64,000 nucleotides of DNA. It comes from Erythroxylum novogranatense (taxonomy: Eukaryota; Streptophyta; Magnoliopsida; Malpighiales; Erythroxylaceae). Location of the stretch: contig CM057228.1 in NCBI GenBank assembly GCA_029891385.1, positions 29,764,214 to 29,828,213 of the forward strand, read 5' to 3'. Shown here one piece after another: positions 47,441 to 59,534 of this stretch. The translations under genes and the position numbers were made by a program. The notes under the pieces are model-generated. The model was given only the letters and a program-made list of their open reading frames with translations. It was not told the origin of the DNA and did no database searches. Every line of letters starts with the position of its first letter. Within the stretch, counting starts at the first letter, position 1.

Positions 47441-49528
47441 CAATCAACCTAAACGCGATAGAGAGAGGAATGATAGAATAGAAATACTGCGTGATCATAA
47501 GGACTTGCATGATATGCATATGGCTCCCACTAGTTTCCTAGAATCCATAACCCTCTTTATGAATCCAGAGAAGCGATGTGACATAATGTCTAGTGGGTCG
47601 ATATCCGAGCATTGCTAAGAGTAACCTTGAGTTTGCCCAACAAGCCACAACTTAGGTCAATCGGTAGGTATCGGTCATACCAATTGTATCATCGATAACC
47701 GATATTGAGAATGACCTTGGATTTGTCCAACAAGCCACCTTATGTCTCGGAGGTATCGGATATACCAATTACATCTTAGACACAACTATCGATAAGTCTA
47801 TCAACTTGTTGATGTGTGCACTTCATTGGTATCAACTCTTTGATCGCGTACATCCGATGTATGCTACCCATTTTCGCTTCTGTCACGTTGACCTTGAGTT
47901 TGCTCAACAAACCAACGCCTTAAGTGAAAACTGACCCATTAATCCGAAAATCTTATTTTCATGGTTTGAACATATTCAGTATAGAGTGAGCTTGAGGTTA
48001 GCTCAACAACTCAACCCTATAAGAACTCCGGTTCTTACCATATTAATGGGCGTTAGTTTTCATATACCGAGGAGGATTTCAGTCTCTTCTTCTCAAGCCA
48101 AGGATTATAGTCACGAAGACTATATGGAATGATTTAGGTTTCATCAATCAAATTGAATCAATCCTTATAATCATCCATCATCCAACTGAAGATGCCACAA
48201 GTCGACTTTCATCAAATGCAAGTCGACTTATGCTTCTTACACACAAGTCGACTTGTATGACACAAGTCGACTTATGTCACTGCCCATGAACAAGTCGACT
48301 TATAAGGTACTACAAGTTGGACTTATCTTGAATCTGAACAAGTCGACTTATTCATAGATAAGTCGACTTATCCTAAAAACCTTGAACAAGTCGACTTATA
48401 CCTTATACAAGTCGACTTATTCAGGGAATTTTGCTAAAATCTCTAATCGGCTAATTCCTCAATCAGTACAATTCCAATTCACAACACCTACATATCTAAG
48501 GTAATATCTGATAAATTTGATGCCTCAATGAACACTTCATTGATTCATGAATGCCTTAAATAGTCAAACTATATGAAAAGCTTGAAATGAGTCAAAACTC
48601 ATTAATTTCCAAACAATTTAGGAACACCCAAATTATCATCCTAAGCATCTCTAGCTAGCATATACATTATCAAATTTACTTCAGCACATGCCATAAAAAA
48701 TATGACGGTCAAAACAAACAAGATAATGCAATATACTAACGAGACGCTAATGTGACCAATTCGGCATTCAAAAATTCTTGGAAAAGCAAATTCAAGCAAT
48801 TCATTTTGGAAATCATACTACATCAAGATAACACATTTTAATCATATTAAAAATGGTGCAAACATGGAACTGAAAAGCACACTCAATCAAGCCAAGCAAA
48901 ACAGTCTCAACAATTTTCACAAAAACTGTCCAGTTCTGTACATTGCTCGAAATGATCAATGAAAAAATTTCAATAAATTATGAGAAAATTACATAGGTTA
49001 CTACATGTTCAGAACATGCTACATGAATTTTTTTAGGATTTTAGGCCATCAAAAACTCAGTCAACCTAAATAACAAAACCGATTCAAAATCTATGTTCAT
49101 CAGCACAGCAATTCCCAACAGCATAGAATAAATTCGTGAATAAATATCCAATCACCTTGAAATCCAATTTACATGCTCACAGATATTCACCAACATCTTA
49201 GAGACATGTAGGTGAAGGAAAATCCAGAAAAAAAAAAATTTTAGAATTTATTCTCGATTTTATACTACTGCCTGTTCCAGAATCGTTTCACAAAACAGCA
49301 TCTGTAACCTTAGGGAATTAATTAGCAAAACTATATCAAATCAAATCAATAAATTCTGAAAATTCATTGACATATTCTCTAACATGTTATGAATAATCCT
49401 GGGCAGAAAAATTTCGAAAACCCTATCTCTATGGCAATTCGAAATCTGGGCAGTACACATGCATCAACATCAACAGCACTTAGGGTTTCTGATCTAGCTT
49501 AGGTTTTAGCTTCATGCGGGATACAGAC
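47441..49528 (-). other. Copia B leader with palindrome array
   Basis: A 2.1-kb leader homologous to 29137-31200. Nine exact copies and one imperfect copy of AAGTCGACTT lie in 48199-48418. The ACCTTGGGTTTACCCAACAA-type repeats recur at about 47620, 47715 and 47890. No gene. Confidence 0.75.
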
Positions 49529-49540
49529 GCTACGATACCA
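49529..49540 (-). other. Copia B primer binding site, altered
   Basis: Minus strand TGGTATCGTAGC at the position of TGGTATCAGAGC in copia A. The first seven bases match tRNA-iMet, then a CAGAG to CGTAG change. Confidence 0.8.
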
Positions 49541-49541
49541 C

Positions 49542-51461
49542 TGTAGGAAAATCCCGGAGGTACATCACATGTACCGCAGCGAAAACAAAATTTTGTTCCT
49601 GACTTTCCGAAACCCAGGATCAGGTATCCGTATGAAGACATAAACCTAAATAATAAAAGAGACTATCTCTAAAGGTGATCCACGCAGAGATCGAAACCCA
49701 ACCAGTCAAACCTTTGACCGGGAATAGTAGAAACAGATTAAAGGCTGCTAGACCTTACCTCTGTCCTGGAGAGCTTGAGGAGACGTTGGAATCCTTGCCT
49801 TGGAGAAGAGAAAACATGATGCTTGATGGAAGAAGAAGAAACATGAAACTTTTCCAAATCAAAGCTTAACCTTTAAGCTTTCAATTTCTTATCCTCCTTC
49901 ACGCAAACCATACGGCCACACCACTCTCCAAGCCATCTTTTATGTCTTTTTAACAATTAAAAAGCCAACCATGAGATGATGACATGTGTGGAGCTAATGG
50001 CCATTCATTTCATAAATGATTAAAGTAATAACTTTGAAAAGTCAAATGACTTTATCCTCTTCTCCCACATTCAACGTACACATGGCATATATTTATATAT
50101 ATTAATTAATTATTTACTTAATTAATTAATATATATAATTCTTAAAGAATCCAAAGTCAATGGGTTGGTCTCTATCATTGTCATCGTACGACAATGAAAG
50201 CAATTCCGGAACCTTTCTTGAATATTGATGTCGCGATCTCATCGGGACGTATCCCAATCCCATCGGGATCCATTTAATCTAATGCTCTCCATAATTGAAA
50301 CTCGTCCAATTCTTATTTTACTGATTCTGAAAACACTCTTAGCGTGTGACCTTTTAGGTTCCGGTTATGTTGGCCACTTAGATTAACAATTAATCTGAAG
50401 CGAGTCATAAGCGGTATCTATGAACACATCATGACCCTAATTGACCGGAAAAGTAATCGGTTTGATGTATTCATCACGAACCGGATCACAAACCCTTCCA
50501 TGAACAATTACTGGTGCAATTCGTCCTTTCACCATTCTATACCCCACTTGGTTATGAGTATGGTCAAAGTGTCAACTCTTCTTAGGCGTACTGGCCAGTG
50601 ATAACAGATCTCGTCCTATGACTCATTCTTTATATGTCCATGAAGACACTCTTCATGACATATTCACTCTGACGAGATTTACAAGTAATGATCCCGACAA
50701 GAGGCCATGGGTATCTCTTCTACTAATCCGAAGTGGTGAATCCTTTATTGGCTACTCGATTATCTTGAATCCTCAGTATGCCAAGCTACCCTATGAGTTA
50801 CCTCCGGAAGCAACACGAGGAATGGAGTCAAAGCGGGATCGATATCAAGATATCCTCGAGTACCTCAAGTCTAAGGATACTTGCACCATTCTTTATGATG
50901 AGATTATCATGACACTAGATAAGATATCCATGTGATGATCTCATGGCGGTCATCCAATGAACTTACTACCGCTAGTAAGCGTCACACGTCAATTCTAAAT
51001 ATCTCATATTCTGATTTCGAGATCCACCGCTTGATCCAATCGAGGAATATGACATGTGCTAGTCTATCCGGATTAATGATGTCGATCTCATTAATCCTTT
51101 GACTAGGGAGAATTTAGACATTGACATAATTGCATACGATAGGAATCTCGGAGTATGATCACATCATAATTTCCTTCACGCTATGTCATATATCATGGAC
51201 TTCATTAATCGATTAAAGATCCAATCAATTCATAAACAATATTCATGAACATCAAATTAATGAATTATGCCTTTTCTTTATTTATTCATTCGATTACGCA
51301 TCGACGTGAATAAAAGCAGCTTAAAGGGATTGCCTTTAAAGCGCGAAATAAACAATCTTCGTCCTTGAATAAGTCGACTTATGCAATGTACAAGTCGACT
51401 TATCGGTTTTTTCAAAACAAGTCGACTTATCGATGAGTACAAGTCGACTTGTACTTCTACA
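49542..51461 (-). repeat. Copia B 5' LTR
   Basis: Direct repeat of 41855-43773 with scattered substitutions and short indels. Four AAGTCGACTT copies at 51371-51450. The outer minus-strand start reads TGTAGAAGTACAAGTCGACT. Confidence 0.94.
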
Positions 51462-51750
51462 TCTTCTAGCGAGCTCTATTTTCTTGATAGTCAACTCCTT
51501 ATCTATGCTTTGAACTTCAGATCTTTGGATTTTTCTTATTTTGGTCTTATCATTTCGGATTGTAAGGATATTTTATGCACTAGAAACGATATTTCTGTTT
51601 CTTGGATTAGGCGTTCGGAGAATGGGGGAGCCCATTCTCTTGCTCGAGTATCTGTTCTCCATAGCCGTTTTTAGGTGTAGGTTGATATACCTACCTGTAT
51701 TTTGGATCATTATTCCTCGAGATAATAGCTATTTCTCTCTTTAAAAAAAG
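51462..51750 (+). mobile_element. LINE 2, 3' tail (RNase H end)
   Basis: Continues LINE 2 after copia B: SSELYFLDSQLLIYALNFRS, then ISVSWIRRSENGGAHSLARV, the typical end of plant LINE RNase H, followed by a short A-run at 51743-51749. Confidence 0.88.
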
Positions 51751-52134
51751 GTAAAAATAATTATTTTTATTTATAAATTAATTATTTTATTTTAATTATT
51801 AAATTATTTAAAATTATATAAATAATTATTTTTATTTAGAAATTAAAATTTTAATGTTAACACTTAAATTATTTAAAATTATACATTTTAAAATTAAATT
51901 CTATTTATTAATAATTATTAACTCAATAGCGATGATTTGTGGCCTATTTAGAGAGGAGAGAAGCTGTTTTATAGATTATATCACAAGACTTTGGATAAAT
52001 ATTTTGAAAATTCTACTTCTAATATGTCCCTCTCTTTCTTTTTTAAAATATATTTATTTTAATATAAAACATGCAATATCAGTTATATAGAATTTTCCAC
52101 TATTTATTATCAACAATGCTTTTGTAGTACATAA

Positions 52135-52166
<32 letters not shown>

Positions 52167-53557
52167 TGTATAAAATTTTCCACTGTTTATTATCACCAAT
52201 GCTTTTGTATTACATAAATATTAATATTTAATAATAATAGCAATAACAACAACAACAACAACAATAATAATAATAATAAGGTTTAATTACAAAATTTTCC
52301 TAACTTTACTTAATTTTATAATTATAACCCGGACTTCAAAATGACGATAAAATATTTGAATTTTCAAAATTTTTAATTATAGCCTAACACTCTTCTCTTC
52401 TTTAAATTTACTGACATGACTTATCATGTTTTCTAAAAATCCTAACTATTAATATCGTAAACCAAAATTAACATAACAAATAAAATTAATAAAATGACGT
52501 TGTTTACATATAATTAAAAATTATTTAGAAATGATTTAAGCCACATTCGCATTCCGACATCTTCATACTTTGATTTTAAATTTTCCTTTTATTTTCAATT
52601 TATTTTTCAACACTTTCACCTTTCGATCTTGATTACGCATTCCTTATATCTTCACATTAAAGATATTAAGAAAATGAACTAAAATTAAAAGCTTGCTAAT
52701 GCAATACACTACAATGTTAAGAGTAATTTAAAGCATCAGAAAAATAAATAAAAATATAAGACTAAATAAATTGGGAGAGCAAACAAATGATTAAGGTCAA
52801 AGCTCCATTAAATGATTTAAAGATTTTATTTTAATTACAACGTAATTTTATTAATCTTTATTTGTTGCATTAATTTTAACTAACATGAATTAATAGCTAA
52901 AATTTTGAAACATTTAACAAACTATATCAACAAACTTAACGTGAGACACTAACATCCCTTTAAAATTTAAAAAATTAAAAATTAAAATTTTATTGCCATT
53001 TTAAAATCAAACTAAATTTTAAAAATTAAATATTTTATTACTACTTTTTTAAACTCAAGTTATAATTATAAAATTGAATAAAATTTAAGATTTTTTATAA
53101 TTAACCCAAATAATAATGATATGCAATCTACGTATGAGGGGTATTTTCGTAAACTCAGCCGTGACTCCTTGCATATTGTATTTTTATCATGTATTTGACT
53201 AGGTAGTAAAAAACCCTGGTCTAAGGGTACCTCCCCAGGATCTTATTGTAACCTGTACTTCATGAAAAATTTCTATTTTTTTTTTTAAAAAAAATGCAAT
53301 CTATGTAACTATTTCAACTGTAAGAGCAATGTTCTTAGTTTTGCCATCACACCACTGAAAAAAATGTATACAGCAGCGGTGTATGAAAAATGATCACTGC
53401 ACTGGACTGATATCTCAAGTCTTCCAGCAATGTTGTGGTGTATAACCTGCAACGAAACACCATACATTACATGTTTCCCAAGTGAAAACTGTGTAAAGGC
53501 CTCGATTCATTAGCCTGACCTCTCTACAAAATTCTCAACTGAAAGCCTTCACTCAGC
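51751..53557. other. AT-rich intergenic region downstream of GLY1
   Basis: No gene. Very AT-rich, with (TAA)n at 52138-52167, (CAA)n/(TAA)n at 52234-52280, and an ~83-bp direct repeat (about 52084 and 52168, with ATTTTCCACT and CAATGCTTTTGTA in both). The last few hundred bases probably contain the GLY1 3' untranslated region. Confidence 0.6.
52084..52280. repeat. ~83-bp direct repeat with TAA/CAA microsatellites
   Basis: Two head-to-tail copies sharing AATTTTCCACT and TTATTATCA, each followed by ATAAA(C/T)ATTAAT and an expanding trinucleotide tract. Confidence 0.75.
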
Positions 53558-56500
53558 TCACACTTCTTCAACCTACAACCAACCACATACTATAGCTTTA
53601 TGGCAAAGAAAATTTCCCATATGTATATACTTTAAACAGGAGGCAGTAGCTAAACCAAAGTCTCGTACACATTCTAAGTAACCGAATGGATTCCAGTACC
53701 TGAGGAAGGGTCATGAGTTCCCGAACAGCCTTTTCTGGGGTGAGCTCATTATCAATGATTCGAGCTACTGCTGTCAAGACTGGCATCTGAACATTGTACT
53801 TTTGGGCCAATGCAACCACAGCTCCAGCTGTTGATACACCTTCAGCCACCTGCACACCATGCCATTAAGTTTTTAGCAATGCATCATCTAAAAACAGAAA
53901 ACAGGTATCATGAAAGAGGAAAATTAATGTTCACAAGTACCTGATTCATAGAACTTAGTATCTCATCAAGCTTCTCTCCTGATCCAAGACGCACTCCAAC
54001 TGTTCTGTTTCTGGATAGATTAACAAAGCATGTAAGCATGATATCTCCCATTCCAGACAGACCGGTGAGCGTTTCAGGTTTTGCACCCATCTTCAGAAAC
54101 CAAAGGCACTACTCATCAGTTGACAAGCGTTAAAACCAACATAAGCAAGATCATCAGTAAAGACAGACTAAGAAGTAAATGAAGAAGCTGCTTGGCGTCC
54201 TTAACAATATCATCAGGAAAAGACAAACTAAGAAGTAAATGAACTAGCTGACAAGTCTTAGTTCAATGGCATTTTTTCCCTTCCCCAACCCTATGACTCG
54301 AGCTTTAGTCCTCTTGTAATAGAAGGCAACAAAAGCAAATGAGCAATAAACCATAAATGTAATTGGATGGCCAAATTTTCCTAACTAGGAAACTATAAAC
54401 TACAGAAACAAATTGAAACAGATCATTCACATTCATATAAGTTCCTATAAACTACAGAAACGACTTGAAACAGGTCATTCACATTCATAAAGTTCCACTA
54501 TAAGAACACAAAATTATCACAGTAGCAAGCAATCAATTCCAGTAACGCTATTTATCCTATACACATCTACCACAGTTAACAAATGAGACTCATATTCAGC
54601 CAATAGATCCATCAATCAGTATAATATGACAATTCCCAAGGTAATAAATATAGTTACCAACAGGTGGCAGAACGGACATTTGTGTAGTAAAAAGAGAAAT
54701 AAAAACAGAAGTTAAATTTCAAACTGGACATTGAACAGCCAGGAACAAAGTATATCACCAGAAATAAAAACAGAAGTTAAATTTCGAACTGGACATTTAA
54801 GAGCCAGGAACAAAGTAGATCACCTTTGTAGCTAACCATCGAATCTCAGAACAACCTTGCGCAACTAGTGCTGCCATAGAATTATTGCCAAGATTCATTC
54901 CTTCCACTATTCCAGCTGCTATGGCAAGTACATTTTTTAGAGCACCTGCAATTTCCACCCCTGTAACATCACTGAAATAATCAATGTTAAAATGTCAACA
55001 TGTGCACTTGAATGGTGTATATATTTCTGAAATAACATAAATCACAAAGAACTACAATTCCCAAAGCTCCAAATCCAGGTTTTAAGGAGACAGAAAGAAC
55101 AAATAAGCCCATAAGATGGATCCATTAGAAGATAAATATATCAATTGCATTCAGCAAGAAGAAAATAGCTTTTAAAAGTACACAAACACGCTCGTGGGCA
55201 CTTCACAAGAGAATCTCTATATCCAGAAGCTTGTCCACTCGCACACTATAGCTTTTTGCTCAATTAAGAGTCGAGGCATTTGTATTTCTTTAAGTCATTT
55301 ATCTTTTGCAGATAAGAAGGGTAGATACAGAGAAAGCAACGTGAATAACTTTATAAGTTTGCACATTGGATTCAATTCTGAATGCACTCAGTGGAATTAG
55401 TGATTATGCTGCACCTCGAGGTGCTAATTCTTAAATTAGAAGAAGCCAGTAGCTGCTGTGCTGCATTTGCCAAATTTTTGTCCTTTGATGCCACCACCAT
55501 TGCTGTGAAGCGAAATGGAATTTAAGATCAACTCATCCTCCAGTTATAACCAAATAGGAAAATATTCCTAAAAGAGAAAAGGATTGATTGTTAAAATTTC
55601 GCAAATTACCTGTCGGTAGCTTATTCATTAACTCCAGAGCAAAAGAAGGTCCAGATAATGCAATAAAAGGTTGGCGCGGATTTCTCAGTGCTTGGGGAAT
55701 AATCTGAGACATGGTCCTCAAAGTATTAAGTTCCAAGCCTTTGCTAAGGGATACAAAAGGCAAGCATGGATCAACATAGTCTGCAATTCCCTCAAGAAAT
55801 ACACAGCTGAACTGCATGCAACAAACAAAGTTCGTGTAAGGGTTACCATAGACTTGATTATAAGTTTTAGGCAAGTATCACGGTCGGCAAAATAAAGTTT
55901 TAAGAAGAAAATTAGTGACCCGAACCGACAGACCTGGACAGGCACAGCGTGGAGGCAGTAGTCTGCACCGAGCAAAGCACTTTTTGGATCTGTGGTGGCG
56001 ATTACATTTTCCGGAAGCTTATGTTGCGGGAAATACTTGCTGAATATCGAAGCAACATGGGTAATACTTGGTCACAAACAAACATATTTCATGAGAATGG
56101 AGGGAAGCAGTAGGGCTTACGACAGATAAAAATTTTGACAAGAAAAGAAAATACCAATTCAAGTGCTTGTGGTTGATAGAATGGCAGACCACAGGATCAC
56201 GTAAGAGCATGTAAACTTGCAAGTCAGGCTTCCTACTGGCAACATGAGCAGACAGGGCTGTGCCAAAGGATCCTCCACCCAGCACCACAACCTTGAGACA
56301 ATAAGCCATTGCATCAAAAATAATCATATCTGTTCATCGTCATTGCTTCGTTGGAGTAAACAAACATTCTTCCAATCAATGACAAAAAGCAAAATTTTTG
56401 GGAAAGCATAAAACAATAAAGACTAATACTTTATGAGTGCGTTGAAGGACATCGGGCCTGCTTCTGGAGCGCCAAGTGCGTGACCAGCGAACCAACTTCT

Positions 56501-56777
56501 CCCAAGCGAGTCTAACAACCTTTCGACGGTCTCTAGAAGAGTCAGAATCACTGATTGTTTGATCAAGTTCAATGCTTTGAGGGGTTTCAGGGGACAACGG
56601 AGGAACAGTCAATGAAAACGAACGAGCTTTAGCAGAGATATTAGATAAAGTTGGTTCCAGTGGCAAAGTTTGCAACCTGAGAGAGGTCTTAGATGTTTTG
56701 GTGGAAAAGCAAACTGGGGGAGGATGATGGTTGCTCCAGTTCATCAACGGTGGCTCTAATAAGACTTGTCCCTTCAT
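53558..56777 (-). CDS. GLY1: Plastid NAD-dependent glycerol-3-phosphate dehydrogenase (GLY1/SFD1 type)
   Basis: Nine exons with GT-AG borders: 56777-56430, 56291-56155, 56039-55934, 55811-55610, 55502-55415, 54971-54824, 54090-53941, 53849-53700, 53572-53558, giving 447 residues (Arabidopsis GLY1 is about 420). It reduces dihydroxyacetone phosphate to glycerol-3-phosphate, feeding the plastid (prokaryotic) glycerolipid pathway; in Arabidopsis it also affects systemic resistance. Residues 1-75 are Ser/Thr/Pro-rich, like a transit peptide. The Rossmann loop [12 protein letters not shown] has GxGxxG at 121-126. Other family blocks are NLPT-like [40 protein letters not shown] and [20 protein letters not shown]. 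The last exon encodes only VEEV plus stop, matching the family end. The frame is intact. It is arranged head-to-head with the small gene at 57773. Confidence 0.95.
54136..54824. repeat. Three tandem duplications in GLY1 intron 6
   Basis: A 65-bp pair at 54696-54760 / 54761-54824 that reaches the exon 6 donor, so a donor-like GGTGATAT is duplicated at about 54752-54759. A 52-bp pair is near 54393 / 54445 (CTATAAACTACAGAAAC in both). A third pair is at about 54150 / 54215 (ACTAAGAAGTAAATGAA in both). Confidence 0.8.
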
Positions 56778-57772
56778 TTTCCTCTTTCCCGTTGTCCCTT
56801 TTCCTGATTAGCTACAGAGTAGAGGAGAGGAGAGACCTTCCTTTCCCACATACATTTGCGTCTCAAGTGAAAGCTTGCTCGGGTTCGGGACAAGAAGGGC
56901 GTTGTTGGGATGAAAGTTATCCTCTCGCAACGCAACCTTCTATCTGTTCTTCCTCAACGAAGTCATTGCCAAAAACACCAATTACGCGTGTGGGCTATTA
57001 ACAAAAAAAGAAAGGCCTTATCTTTCGTTCAGTCCATATATAGAGGCAAGTCAGCTCAGTTCTGCTTTATACACATTCGTGTTGTAATTTTCTCGGAAGC
57101 TACACTTATTTGTTCATAGACATTTGACTGCGATTGCAAAAATCAAAACCTTAAAGCAATCATCAAGAATTGACTTAATGACTCACTTTTCTGATAGGTA
57201 GTTACATAAGATATGCGAAAGTGGCAAAGGGCCAACCTTTATCAGTTTCTTCCTGCACTAGTTGAGCTCTTGATTCTCCAATTTCAGTTGGAAGTATTAA
57301 GAGAATTGCTAAGACTGAACCCCACACGCATTGTGTATTTGTAATAGTATCACAAGACTGAAAATTGTTGACTTAACCAAACACGCAAACGACACGTTAA
57401 CTTCTGCTTCATTTATGATCTCGCTCTCTCTTTCTTACCTGATTATCCCATTCAGCTCCACCAAACAATAAACAAGTTGTTTAGAAAATGTCTCAACCTG
57501 CTATAAATTTTCTCGTGTCTTGATTTTTTGTCTTTGATCCTCTAAGCAATGGCATGATGTTGTTCACAGCTTCATCTTAGAATTCTGTTCCTTCCATCAT
57601 CCCATCAGAACAGAGACAACTGCCTCATATACCATCACCCTTTTTAAGGTATCATATACTTGTAAAGTTCCTTGTTTCATCTTTCTGAATCTGGTTACAT
57701 ATGTATTGGTTTCTTGTATAAATATAAAGATGACTTTAGTTTTGCGGGTTTGGTTTTATTCTTTTTTTTTTT
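56778..57772. other. Shared upstream region between GLY1 and the small plus-strand gene
   Basis: About 1 kb between divergent genes, presumably holding both promoters and 5' untranslated regions. A pyrimidine-rich tract ends just before 57773. No other gene seen. Confidence 0.5.
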
Positions 57773-58000
57773 ATGAAGGAGAGAATGACCAATCCTGATG
57801 ATGCGAATTATGAAGAGCAAGGCCAAAAGAGAAAAGAATACAACAATAGGCGTATGGCATGCTTTTGCTATCCTTTTTCTTTGGCTTCCTCAATAGGTAG
57901 AGGGATGGGAAGATGCTTGTTTGCGAGCTGTTACCCTGTAGTCCGCTGCTTTGCATGGGATAATCACAGACACCAACATCACCAAAGGCATTTCCACTGA
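57773..58000 (+). CDS. Small conserved Cys/His-rich plant protein of unknown function
   Basis: 75 codons. The C-terminal half (ACFCYPFSLASSIGRGMGRC, then LFASCYPVVRCFAWD and a His-rich tail) resembles short plant proteins I recall with the pattern GRC-F-x-CYP-x-x-x-CFG followed by HHHH. None has a known function that I can name. The N-terminal third is polar and variable. Cys residues spaced as CFC, GRC, SCY and RCF plus the His tail could bind metal; that is inference. The ATG at 57773 follows a T-run ending ATGAAG, which could also be an intron acceptor, in which case the start would be ATG 57785 or lie in an upstream exon. Confidence 0.65.
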   Translation: MKERMTNPDDANYEEQGQKRKEYNNRRMACFCYPFSLASSIGRGMGRCLFASCYPVVRCFAWDNHRHQHHQRHFH

Positions 58001-58563
58001 ATTCGTATCAGTCCTACACATAGGAGTTGTTCAGGTTGGTTTGACCAACGCTTCGAGAACCATAATCAACTTCAACCATGGGAGATATAATTGCAACTTA
58101 GCTTCTTAGTTCTTCGAGGATCTTTTCCAATCAAACGAGATGAAAAAGCAGGAGCTGATAGTCCCAAGGTTTGACGGCGAGGAATAAGTCTGAGTAATTA
58201 CTTGGGACGCTGGGAACCAGGGTTGGTAGTCTTTCAATTGCAAAGGTAGTTCTTTTATGTAGAATTATTTGAGTAATGGACGCTGCTGATCTGGGAGAGG
58301 TATATATGTTCTGATTCTTGGCTGCATATTTTGTTTGAGGCCGAAATTTTGGGTATAGGATATTATATTGACATTGCAATTTTTCTTGTTGGGTCCAACT
58401 CACAAAGCTTTGAACTCGTAATTGAATTGACAAAAGAGAAAGTTTAAGTCACCGAACAGCAGCTTATGGTATTACGGACTGAATTGATTAGTCTCTTCAA
58501 CAGCCAGTTACAACGAGTAAAAAACAAAGTTCCAAGATTCATCATCATTCTCTTCTGATTTGA
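58001..58563. other. Spacer between convergent genes
   Basis: 3' regions of the small plus-strand gene and of the response regulator. No gene recognised. Confidence 0.5.
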
Positions 58564-59534
58564 TCAGCCCCTGCCTCGAGAGTTTATCAAATTGCGTCTC
58601 AACTTTTTGACATCTGATTGTTTGAGGGGCTTTATCATGAACATCTGAGCACCTTCCTCTAAGCACCTGTAACTTGTAAAGAGTTATGGAGGCTTCATTA
58701 ACTAATTGTTGTGATCTGGAAAACATCTCACGATGTGATGGAAATAATGCATGTATGAAAAGACTAGACAAGACTCGTACTTGGCAATGCGAGTAGGAAT
58801 GTTCTCAGACGACATAATCACAACAGGCACCTCCTTCATGTTTGATGATTCCTGCAATGTAATTCCAAGAATGGTCAACAATCTGGAAAGGTATAATATT
58901 CAGTTGTTTCTGAATAAGCACAATAATTAGACAAGAGAGAAATTAAGGGTTAATACCTTAATTTTCTTAAGTAGCTCAAAGCCTGTCATTCCAGGCATAA
59001 AATAATCAGTAATAATCAAGCTTACCTTTGAGATCTGCTGCAACACAGGAGACATTTGAGAAGCTAGTTTCCCTCGCAAAAAGAGGGCAGAAAAGAGAAG
59101 AAAAAACATGGAATATAAAAACAAACGTAAAAGAAAGCAAAGAAAACATACATCTGTGTGGAAGGAGTTAGTTTTAGTATCATCTCCCAAACCCAGATAC
59201 TCCAGAGCCCTCACCCCATTCTCAGCAGTAGTCACTGCAGCAAAACAAAAGTGATACATATTATCACTACTTATACATCTAAGTGATGGTAATGAGAACG
59301 AGAATGAGAGAAAGCTTGAGCCACTAGGTGAGTATGTTGGCAGGAACCTTGAAAAGAGGAGTTTTTGAGGAGTTTCTCGATGAGTTTTCGATCAGTAAGA
59401 TTGTCATCCACAGCTAAAACATGGAGTTCCTCATCAACCCCATAATCTTCATTAATCTTCATTTTGTTGATGTCCATCCTGCTGCTGTTTCTGATGGTAG
59501 AAGAGCACCATCCCACACCACCGCCACCATCCAT
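58564..59534 (-). CDS. ARR16: Type-A response regulator (ARR16/ARR17-like)
   Basis: Five exons with GT-AG borders: 59534-59348, 59234-59152, 59037-58957, 58851-58781, 58666-58564, giving 174 residues. It is a negative regulator of cytokinin phosphorelay, a lone receiver domain without a DNA-binding output, as expected for type A. The receiver runs from LHVLAVDDN (acid pair D43-D44) through the phospho-acceptor D101 in LIITDYFMPGMTGFELL and MSSENIPTRI to K153 in MIKPLK. The C-tail after the receiver is very short, which points to the ARR16/ARR17 subgroup; synteny with At2g40670 (ARR16) agrees. ARR17-type genes control sex in poplar and willow, but nothing here shows such a role. The exon 3 acceptor could be 3 bases further in (CAGCAG). 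The frame is intact. Confidence 0.93.

Larger units (their letters stand above)
41855..51461 (-). mobile_element. Angela/BARE-like Ty1/copia element B
   Basis: 9.6 kb with two complete LTRs (41855-43773 and 49542-51461, about 1920 bp each), inserted in the RNase H region of LINE 2 and read on the minus strand. Order from the right: 5' LTR, primer site, long leader with palindromes, gag, protease, integrase, reverse transcriptase, RNase H, polypurine tract, 3' LTR. All coding parts are broken. Flanking bases are CATGC on the left and an ambiguous CATCT-like stretch on the right, so the target duplication is at best degraded. Confidence 0.93.

Noticed and set aside
50618..50935. 105-codon plus-strand frame inside the copia B LTR
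   Set aside because: Antisense to the element, not conserved in the sister LTR, no domain.
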